Part shown: piece after piece, positions 33,079-40,173 of the stretch | Numbering within the stretch: position 1 is the first letter of the stretch | Layout of the letters: each line of letters begins with the position of its first letter | Assembly (NCBI RefSeq): GCF_001648155.1 | Contig: NZ_CP015199.1 | Span: 3,233,001-3,297,000 of the forward strand | From: Chryseobacterium glaciei | GTDB taxonomy: Bacteria; Bacteroidota; Bacteroidia; Flavobacteriales; Weeksellaceae | DNA length: 64,000 nt | Reading direction: 5' to 3' | Position numbers and translations under genes: made by a program | The notes under the pieces: model-generated | Told to the model about the DNA's origin: nothing | Seen by the model: only the letters and a program-made list of their open reading frames with translations | The model's database searches: none

Positions 33079-33483
33079 ATGGCAGCAAATTCAAGAGGAA
33101 TCTTAAAATTCAACGGAAGCGAAGGTCAAAAACTATTAAGACTTAATTATAGTGTCGCAAGATCTACAGACGTTTCAGGACGTGTAGCATCAGACCCATC
33201 TAACGCAATTATCAAATTAACGATCGAAGCTACAGAAAAATCAGAAATTCTGGAAAGCTTACTGAACGGAAAATACAAGCCGACAAACGGAGAAGTTACT
33301 TTCAACAAATCTCATGAAGAAGGTACTTTAATCACTTTAAACTGGGAAAACGGTTACGTTATACAGCATGAAGTAGATTTCGACGCTGTAGACGAAAACA
33401 GTATGCTGATCAGCTTCGTGATAAGCGCAGAGAAAATCAATTACGGAAATTCTGCTTACGAAGGACTTTGGCCATCTAGCTAA
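33079..33483 (+). CDS. tssD: T6SS tube protein TssD (Hcp)
   Basis: The 134-residue protein matches the Bacteroidota T6SS(iii) tube subunit: start NSRGILKFNGSEGQKLLRLNYSV (in parts), central VSGRVASDPSNAIIKLTIEATE, and end ISAEKINYGNSAYEGLWPSS. It should form hexameric rings that stack into the injected tube. It has its own promoter and terminator, which suits the high amounts of tube needed. The VgrG gene follows. Confidence 0.9.
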   Translation: MAANSRGILKFNGSEGQKLLRLNYSVARSTDVSGRVASDPSNAIIKLTIEATEKSEILESLLNGKYKPTNGEVTFNKSHEEGTLITLNWENGYVIQHEVDFDAVDENSMLISFVISAEKINYGNSAYEGLWPSS

Positions 33484-33510
33484 GTCTCAAGAAGTAAGAA
33501 ACACTTATAG

Positions 33511-33539
33511 AAGACTGTCCCTCAAGACGGTCTTTTTTT
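33511..33539 (+). terminator. tssD terminator
   Basis: Stem AAGACTGTC / GACGGTCTT (one mismatch) with loop CCTCAA and seven T, 27 nt after the stop. Confidence 0.85.
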
Positions 33540-33647
33540 ACCTGTAGTAGAAGTTTATTTTATAAAGCAAAAACGCAATTTGTCCTTTATAAATTTTCTT
33601 TGTTTGAATAATTTTTATAAATTTAAAAACATCACAATCACAAAATT

Positions 33648-35579
33648 ATGTCTACCACACCTGAACAGGCGCGAGGCAATTCGTTTCGTCCTTCCCAAAA
33701 TGCAGATGGAGTCTCTGAAAATCATCACACGGGAATCAACCGTTTGGTCAAATTATCTTTAGTAATTGAGGGTAAAGTGATAAAGTATTACAAGCATTTT
33801 AATTTAAAACAAAGTGCTCAGCGTCACCATGAGTTTACGCTTACTTTGGCTCACGATACTTTGGGAGACCGCCAGACACACACTTTAGAAGAAGCCAATA
33901 AATTCTTAGGAAAACGTTTAACAGCCGTTATTTCTTATAAAGATATTGATAAAAGCCCCGAAAGAACTTTTGTGGGAGTAATTACCGGAGTAGGATTCAG
34001 TCAGGAAAAGATGAGTCTTGGTAATATCGTTTTATCAGGTTACAGCCCTACAATTTTATTGGATGGAGCTCCGCATATTCAAAGTTTTGGAGGTGATAAA
34101 CCTGTAAATATGGGCATCATCGCTGAAGAGGTTATCAAACAGGGAATTGATAAAGGTCGTTTTGATATCAGAATTGATACGAATGACTATTCTCAGATTA
34201 TCTACAGCAGTCAGTACGACGAAACGCATTACAATTATCTGGCAAGAATGGCGGAAGCTTATGGCGAACAATTTTACTATGACGGCGAGGTTTTACATTT
34301 CGGAAAACTTCCTCCTCAAAATAAACCTATCAAAATTGTCTACGGAAGCAGCGCCAATGATATTAAAGTTGAATTGAAAGCGGTACACACCAAACCTCAA
34401 TTCTACGGTTACAACAGCAATAAACATGAAAAACTGACTTCCGGAGCAACACCGATTCAGCATGTCAGCGATTTGGCAAAAACAGCTTACGAACACAACG
34501 ATAAAATTTTTAAAACACCTTCTTTACGCATAGCTCCTGTGAAAGCATCAACACATCTTGATGTTGAATATTCTCAGAAAAGTACTTCAGGAAGTGAGGC
34601 GGTGAATGTTTTTAATTTATCAGGATCTACCACCGTTCCGTTTTTACATCCGGGTTGCGTGGTTGATGTTCAGATGAGAAAAGTTGATACTAATGAAAGC
34701 TCTTATTTCACTAAAATCATGGTCACGGAAACTGAACATGAAATTGATACTTTAGGACATTACAAAGGAAGTTTTAAAGGAATCGCTTCAGACACAGGAT
34801 TTTTACCTAAACCAGAATTTACAGCTCCAAAAGCTGAACCGCAGATAGCAACCGTAATTTCAAATGCTGATCCGGAAGGACAGGGCAGAATTCAGGTGAG
34901 ATTTGACTGGCAGACGAGTGAAACCACTCATTTTATAAGAATGATGAGCCCAGATGCTGGTGGAACAGACGAAATCACTCAAAACAGAGGATATGTCGCT
35001 ATTCCGGAAGTTGGAGATCAGGTGATGGTGAATTTCGTTCACAATCATCCCGACAGACCTTTCGTAATGGGCGGAATGTTCCATGGAGCGGTTGGATTAG
35101 GCGGCGGAGTCAACAATCATTTAAAATCAATTCAAACCAGAAGCGGAATCAGAATTTTGATGAATGATGAAGAAGGAAGCGTAAATATCATCGATCCAAG
35201 CGGAAATTACTTCTTTATGGACGGTAAAGGCAATATTTCTGTCAATGCACCTAAAAACTTCACCTTAAAAGCTGGAGAAAATATCAGCATCACTGCCGGA
35301 AAAGAAATTTCAATTGATGCCGGAGAAAGTATTACAAGTTCGGCTAATGAGAATATTGTTTCCACTGCTGGAACAGATATTATGATGACGGCAACAGGCG
35401 ATATCAAGGAATCTTCGGACACAAGAACCGAGATGGTGGAAAAGGAATTCAGAAGACAATCTGAAACTTCGAATGAAATTGCAGGAGAAATATCAATGTT
35501 CAGCGAAAAAGAAAATATGACCATGCAGAGTGGAAAAATTGTAGAATTCAACAGTGCCGAAAAATCTAAACTTTTCTAA
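33648..35579 (+). CDS. vgrG: T6SS spike protein VgrG (TssI)
   Basis: The 643-residue protein has a gp27-like base (about 30-390), a gp5-type OB fold (about 395-490: ATVISNADPEGQGRIQVRF, NRGYVAIPEVGDQVMVNF, HPDRPFVMGGMFHG) and a beta-helical needle made of short repeats (AGENISITAGKEISIDAGES, then ANENIVSTAGTDI). It trimerises to cap the tube and carries effectors. No extra enzymatic C-terminal domain is visible, so cargo should bind non-covalently. The genes after it are candidate cargo and adaptors. Confidence 0.93.
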   Translation: MSTTPEQARGNSFRPSQNADGVSENHHTGINRLVKLSLVIEGKVIKYYKHFNLKQSAQRHHEFTLTLAHDTLGDRQTHTLEEANKFLGKRLTAVISYKDIDKSPERTFVGVITGVGFSQEKMSLGNIVLSGYSPTILLDGAPHIQSFGGDKPVNMGIIAEEVIKQGIDKGRFDIRIDTNDYSQIIYSSQYDETHYNYLARMAEAYGEQFYYDGEVLHFGKLPPQNKPIKIVYGSSANDIKVELKAVHTKPQFYGYNSNKHEKLTSGATPIQHVSDLAKTAYEHNDKIFKTPSLRIAPVKASTHLDVEYSQKSTSGSEAVNVFNLSGSTTVPFLHPGCVVDVQMRKVDTNESSYFTKIMVTETEHEIDTLGHYKGSFKGIASDTGFLPKPEFTAPKAEPQIATVISNADPEGQGRIQVRFDWQTSETTHFIRMMSPDAGGTDEITQNRGYVAIPEVGDQVMVNFVHNHPDRPFVMGGMFHGAVGLGGGVNNHLKSIQTRSGIRILMNDEEGSVNIIDPSGNYFFMDGKGNISVNAPKNFTLKAGENISITAGKEISIDAGESITSSANENIVSTAGTDIMMTATGDIKESSDTRTEMVEKEFRRQSETSNEIAGEISMFSEKENMTMQSGKIVEFNSAEKSKLF

Positions 35580-35581
35580 TC

Positions 35582-35752
35582 ATGGCAATAAGAAAAACCG
35601 CAAAAAATATATTGATCAAGGTAAATGATTCCTACCATCTGAGTGTTGGTAAAAAGGTTGAAAAAATTGCAGAAAAGATCAATACAGAAGCTAAAAAAGG
35701 AAACCTTGTTTTGGCAAGCAACAAAAAGATAATGTCTCATGGGAACAAATAA
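35582..35752 (+). CDS. 56-residue protein directly after VgrG, unknown
   Basis: ATG 2 nt after the vgrG stop opens a 57-codon frame: MAIRKTAKNILIKVNDSYHL..., Lys/Ala-rich with a predicted helix (VEKIAEKINTEAKK). Its last 14 nt overlap the DUF2931 gene. The tight coupling on both sides argues that it is real. A small accessory of spike or cargo loading is possible, but no family was recognised. Confidence 0.6.
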   Translation: MAIRKTAKNILIKVNDSYHLSVGKKVEKIAEKINTEAKKGNLVLASNKKIMSHGNK

Positions 35753-36791
35753 ATTTAAGTTCCTGATTCTTTTTGTTGTATGCAGTTTCTCGTTAATAAG
35801 TTGTCAAAATAAAAGAATGGAAGAAAAATATAATTGGTTAGGAACCGTTTCAGCCCCGCAGGAATATCCGATGGAAGTGTACAAAGGAGCCATTATTGCT
35901 GATGATTTCAGTTATGGTTTTGATGCCATTTGGGGAACTCAGAATACAGGTTGGGGAAATGAAGGAGGGACGATGAGTGTAGAAACAAGATTGATGGAAA
36001 TTCCCAACAAATTAGAATTTACATGGTATTCTTTAGTTGAAAGAAAATTTTACACTGGGAAGTGGGATTTAGATAAAGAAAAAATAAATGATTTATTTAA
36101 AAAGGGTTTTATAGATCAGGATAATAATAAAAAAACTACCTACACCAATTTTATAGTTGGTTTGGCGCCAAAAGGAAGAGTTGTTTTGTGGATCAATGGC
36201 CCCGGAAATCAGACGGAAGTTGGTGCTTTTCAGGCTCATGATACGATTATTACAAAGGAAAAAGCATATGAAAATGCAAAATATATGTTGAAAGAAGGTT
36301 TTGCAGACAGAATGCTGGACGATCCTTCTTATGAAACATTTAAACCTGAAATAAGAGCAAAAATAAAAGAACAGGGCTATCCAAATCCTGATGTTTATGA
36401 AATTTACAGAGAAAGATATAATTGGAAACCTTCGGTAATAGTGCCTGAAGGCGGAGAATGGATCGATTTCGGATTTAATAATTACAACGGAGAACAGGAA
36501 AATCTTTTCGCAGAAAGCTTACATAATGATACCTATCAAAAAAGAGCTGTTCCAAAGTTCTGTGGTTTTTATTGGAGAGATAAAAGCAAAAACAGATATG
36601 CAGTCTGGATAGATTCTTTCGACGAAAAAGAAATTTTTGATCTTTTTCAAAAACTGGGAAAAGAGGAAAAGATAGATTTGGTGATTAAAGTTAATCCTGA
36701 TAATACCAAAGCATCTCTGTCACTAAAGACCGAAAAACAGGAGCTTCCAATTACCAAGGCCAAGATCAGATTATCTCGTAAAATAGAATAA
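35739..36791 (+). CDS. DUF2931 lipoprotein
   Basis: The 350-residue lipoprotein (SLISC, Cys22) shows the DUF2931 features YNWLGTVSAPQEYPMEVYKG, AIWGTQNTGWGNEG and FTWYSLVERKFYTGKWDL. A second, similar half is visible (YNWKPSVIVPEGGEWIDFGF...FCGFYWRDKSKNRYAVWIDS), so it may be a tandem duplication of the domain. DUF2931 proteins often sit in Bacteroidota T6SS clusters. As a periplasmic lipoprotein next to a lipase-like effector it is a candidate immunity protein; this is inference. Confidence 0.8.
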   Translation: MGTNKFKFLILFVVCSFSLISCQNKRMEEKYNWLGTVSAPQEYPMEVYKGAIIADDFSYGFDAIWGTQNTGWGNEGGTMSVETRLMEIPNKLEFTWYSLVERKFYTGKWDLDKEKINDLFKKGFIDQDNNKKTTYTNFIVGLAPKGRVVLWINGPGNQTEVGAFQAHDTIITKEKAYENAKYMLKEGFADRMLDDPSYETFKPEIRAKIKEQGYPNPDVYEIYRERYNWKPSVIVPEGGEWIDFGFNNYNGEQENLFAESLHNDTYQKRAVPKFCGFYWRDKSKNRYAVWIDSFDEKEIFDLFQKLGKEEKIDLVIKVNPDNTKASLSLKTEKQELPITKAKIRLSRKIE

Positions 36792-36825
36792 TTTATCCTT
36801 ATTCATCAATTTTAAAATAAGAAAG

Positions 36826-38238
36826 ATGCACAATAATAAATTTGGAGATTATACACCAGAAGAAACCAAAGAGGAGGTCTTAGACATTACTCTCGGGATG
36901 TTTTTTGACGGAACCCTGAATAACAAAACCAATACCATCGAAAGAAGGGAAAAAACTGATGCATACAAGAAAAAAGGAGGAAATCCTACCGATAACAACA
37001 GTTACAATAACGATTGGAGCAACGTAGCACGTTTGTGGGACAATTACGATAAAAATTTTGGAATTTACATTGAAGGAATTGGTACAGATGATAAGGAAAA
37101 AGATTCAATGTTGGGGTATGCCTTCGGAACGGGACCTACAGGAATCCGCGGGAAAGTAAAAAAAGGCTGTGAAGAGATCGTGAAAAAAGTAAAAAATATC
37201 AAAAGCGCAAAAAAAGCAGATAAAATTGCGGTACTTACTTTTGATGTTTTCGGTTTCAGCCGTGGTGCTGCGGCGGCCAGAAATTTTGTTCATGAAATAG
37301 GAAAATCAAAATACAAAGCAACCTCAAGAACCTATTCAAACGAAGGAATGACGGTTACCGTTCTTTCCGACAGCGACGGTGACGGAGTAGAAGGTCAGGA
37401 TCTTCCAAAATGGGGACATTTAGGACTCAAACTTCAGGAAGCCGGAATTGTAGTTGATGTGCTTAAAATCAGATTTTTAGGCATTTATGATACCGTTTCT
37501 TCTTATTCAAAAAGCTTTTCTGCTACACCGAATTTCCACAATGATGTTGAAGAATTAAGCTTAAATGATATCGGAAGAGCACAAACCGTAATCCATTTTG
37601 TGGCAGAAAACGAACACAGAGAAAATTTTGACCTTACCCACGTGCATGTAGGCACAGAAAGAACATTTCCCGGCGTACACTGTGACGTTGGTGGAGCCTA
37701 CGAAGACGGAACCGAGACTTGGGAAGAAATTGAAACATCGTGGACAACCAGCACGAAATTAAAAGCATTAAGAAGCCAGCTTATCGCAGATGCCTGGTAC
37801 AAAGAAGATCAGCTTAAAATTAACCCCGGATTTTATTTGACATTATCTGGATCGCGCGATTTGGTAAAAAGATACAGCTATGTTCCATTGCATTTTATGG
37901 CGGAATATGGCGTTCAGAAAACGGTTCCTTTAACGATTAAAAAATTGACTAACGAAAAATATTCTATTTCAGAAGATGCTTTGTTGGTAAGGGTAAAAGA
38001 CCGTCTCAGATCTTATGCAATGGAAAACGGAAAACAATATACCTTCAAAAGATACAAAGAAGTTGAAAATGCTTACGGCGGGGCATCAATACCGGAACAG
38101 AAATATGCAGATTATCAGCGAGAAATGAAGGAGCAGGATGATTTAAGAATTCTTAGAAATAAATATCTGCACTGGTCAGCAAGAAGAGAAGGCATTGGAA
38201 TGGATCCGACATCGGACAGAGTGAGAGTATTGCATTAA
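36826..38238 (+). CDS. DUF2235 alpha/beta-hydrolase, likely T6SS lipase effector (Tle1-like)
   Basis: The 470-residue protein has the DUF2235 start GMFFDGTLNNKTN (residues 25-36), a nucleophile elbow GFSRG at 143-147 (Ser145) and FPGVHCDVGGAYEDG, which holds acid and histidine candidates. Tle1-type T6SS phospholipases belong to this family and attack target-cell membranes. It lacks a signal peptide, as expected for T6SS cargo. It lies between a DUF2931 lipoprotein and a small membrane protein, either of which could give self-protection. Confidence 0.85.
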   Translation: MHNNKFGDYTPEETKEEVLDITLGMFFDGTLNNKTNTIERREKTDAYKKKGGNPTDNNSYNNDWSNVARLWDNYDKNFGIYIEGIGTDDKEKDSMLGYAFGTGPTGIRGKVKKGCEEIVKKVKNIKSAKKADKIAVLTFDVFGFSRGAAAARNFVHEIGKSKYKATSRTYSNEGMTVTVLSDSDGDGVEGQDLPKWGHLGLKLQEAGIVVDVLKIRFLGIYDTVSSYSKSFSATPNFHNDVEELSLNDIGRAQTVIHFVAENEHRENFDLTHVHVGTERTFPGVHCDVGGAYEDGTETWEEIETSWTTSTKLKALRSQLIADAWYKEDQLKINPGFYLTLSGSRDLVKRYSYVPLHFMAEYGVQKTVPLTIKKLTNEKYSISEDALLVRVKDRLRSYAMENGKQYTFKRYKEVENAYGGASIPEQKYADYQREMKEQDDLRILRNKYLHWSARREGIGMDPTSDRVRVLH

Positions 38239-38248
38239 TTTTTATTAA

Positions 38249-38554
38249 ATGAAAAAACATCTGATTGTAAGAGTCGCATTATTATTAATAGGCTTTTTGT
38301 CGATATATATTTACGATAATTGGGATTCTTGGTTTAATCCTCAGCAGTTTAATATAGGAGGAAACAGCGGGATGTCAATTCCAATGGATCTTGTTTTGAA
38401 TGTCTGCTGGATGGCGATATGGTGTCTTTTGCTTTTTATAGAATTAATTGTGAGCTTTTTTACATCAAGAAATAAAGAAAATAGAGTTACAAATATAATA
38501 TTGATCATGGTGGGCATTATTTTACTAGCCATATATATTTTCAGTATTAAATAA
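38249..38554 (+). CDS. Small three-helix membrane protein
   Basis: The 101-residue product has three predicted transmembrane segments (IVRVALLLIGFLSIYIY; LVLNVCWMAIWCLLLFIELI; IILIMVGIILLAIYIFSI). It begins 10 nt after the lipase-like effector gene. No family was recognised; a membrane immunity protein is one possibility. Confidence 0.65.
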   Translation: MKKHLIVRVALLLIGFLSIYIYDNWDSWFNPQQFNIGGNSGMSIPMDLVLNVCWMAIWCLLLFIELIVSFFTSRNKENRVTNIILIMVGIILLAIYIFSIK

Positions 38555-38591
38555 AATCTGAGGATAAAATATTTATTTGCTAATCATTTAT

Positions 38592-39635
38592 ATGCAGAAA
38601 TTTAACAAACATATCGTCCAAAAGAATGAAACTTTAAAAAGTATTGCTTTTCTGTACAATTTATCCGAGGATGCTTTAAAGTTATTTCATAATAACAATT
38701 GCGATGTAAAGGATATGATTCTGATTGATATTACAAGACAAATCGAGCTTTTTATTCCGAGGACAGCGATGGCGGATAAAAGCAGATTAGTCAATTTCGG
38801 TCGGGGAAACAGTTTGGTTTTTAAACCTGAAAATTCATTCTCGAAATATGGAGTTGTCATTAATATTGAAAACGGAAACAATAAAAATGAATTAAAATAT
38901 GAAACCTCAGTACGTTGGTTGAAAACTGAAAACAAACTGCATTTTTTTGAAATAGAAAGAACTTCAAATTTATATCTGAATGAAGAAGAAGTAAACGAAA
39001 TAGCCGATCTGCTGGCTTACAAAACGTCTAAAGTTTTGTATCCGTTACAAGTAAGCGTGGATGAAAAGGGGAAATTTAATGATATTGAAAATTTTTCGGT
39101 GTTTCAGGAAAGATGGGCAGGTGTAAAAGAAGAAGTTTATAAAGAATATGACGGCGAAACAGTAGATGAATATTGTCTTAAAATAGAGAAAATATTAAGT
39201 GAGCCAGATGCTTTAAGTTTAGTTTTAAAAAATGATTATTTCATTCGAACCTTGTTTTTCGGAATTTATCAGAGTTTTGGGCAAAGTTTTAAAATAGACG
39301 GAGTACAAAGTTTCCCGATTGTGAATAATTCGGTCGAACCAAATTATCAGATTGAGTTAGAAGTTGATCCGTTAAAAGATGAATATGATTTAATTAATAT
39401 AGAAGGGAATGGGAAATTAAATGATGAAAGAAGTATCTATGATTTTATTAATAAAGCTCCTTTTTCATTAATTATAGAAGATAATCCGAAAATGAATAAT
39501 GAAGGAAGCTGTAGAATAGTCCATTATCTGAACGGAGAAAATTTACTTCCAGAATCCATTTATTTGGAATGCAGTATTATGCTGCAGGAGGAAAAAAAGA
39601 TTGCTGTAAGCATTGCAGTACTCGATGAAAATTAG
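38592..39635 (+). CDS. LysM-domain protein of the T6SS island
   Basis: The 347-residue protein starts with a LysM-like module (HIVQKNETLKSIAFLYNLSE, then DALKLFHNNN...IELFIPR), which normally binds peptidoglycan but in T6SS clusters also occurs in cargo or adaptor proteins. It has no signal peptide. The remaining 290 residues match no family I know. I use ATG 38592 (MQKFNKHIVQ). It sits just before the PAAR-like tip gene and may be an adaptor for loading. Confidence 0.72.
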   Translation: MQKFNKHIVQKNETLKSIAFLYNLSEDALKLFHNNNCDVKDMILIDITRQIELFIPRTAMADKSRLVNFGRGNSLVFKPENSFSKYGVVINIENGNNKNELKYETSVRWLKTENKLHFFEIERTSNLYLNEEEVNEIADLLAYKTSKVLYPLQVSVDEKGKFNDIENFSVFQERWAGVKEEVYKEYDGETVDEYCLKIEKILSEPDALSLVLKNDYFIRTLFFGIYQSFGQSFKIDGVQSFPIVNNSVEPNYQIELEVDPLKDEYDLINIEGNGKLNDERSIYDFINKAPFSLIIEDNPKMNNEGSCRIVHYLNGENLLPESIYLECSIMLQEEKKIAVSIAVLDEN

Positions 39636-39664
39636 AATTATCAAATCACAAAATATAAAATAAA

Positions 39665-40168
39665 ATGGCAGAAAAACATATTGTAGTACAAGGTGCTATG
39701 TGCAAATGCCAGTTCGGACAGGCTCCGGATAAGCTTAAAGTGCTTACCCATAAGAAAGAATATGCCAATGATAAGGATGCCTCCAAGAAACTTATTGTCA
39801 CCACAAAAGAAATAGGGGCGGCTACATTTGAAAAAAATACTTTCGGAAACTGTACAAAAATGGGAGTTCCACCACCACCATGCAAAATAATGGTTACCGA
39901 GTGGCAGAATTTTTATGATAAAGTACAGCTTAGTAACGGAGGATATGTTATTCTGGAAGACAGCAAAGCAATTTGTGCAATTGCCGGAACTCCATGCATT
40001 GAAATTATAGATAACGGACAAAGGGCTGAGGCCTGTCAGCAAAATTTCAAAAATGCGGATAAAGATGTGCAGCAGCAGATCAATCCGTTGGTAGATTCTG
40101 AAAGTATGCAGAAGAAAGAAATGATATACGACACTTCAGGAGATGCAACTAAACAAACTCTAAGCTAA
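39665..40168 (+). CDS. DUF4280 PAAR-like spike-tip protein
   Basis: The 167-residue protein begins EKHIVVQGAMCKCQFGQAPD, the DUF4280 signature, and contains paired cysteines (MCKC, GNCTKMGVPPPPCK, AGTPCIEI) that could bind a metal at the tip. DUF4280 proteins act as PAAR-like cone tips on VgrG in Bacteroidota T6SS. It ends 5 nt before the large OmpA-domain gene, so that protein is its most likely cargo. Confidence 0.87.
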   Translation: MAEKHIVVQGAMCKCQFGQAPDKLKVLTHKKEYANDKDASKKLIVTTKEIGAATFEKNTFGNCTKMGVPPPPCKIMVTEWQNFYDKVQLSNGGYVILEDSKAICAIAGTPCIEIIDNGQRAEACQQNFKNADKDVQQQINPLVDSESMQKKEMIYDTSGDATKQTLS

Positions 40169-40173
40169 CTCAC

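Noticed and set aside
35207..35551. 114-residue minus-strand frame inside vgrG
   Set aside because: Antisense to the regular beta-helix repeats of VgrG; its composition is that of the repeat's complement.
39646..40042. Minus-strand frames over the DUF4280 gene
   Set aside because: Both are antisense to a gene with a clear family signature and correct operon position.
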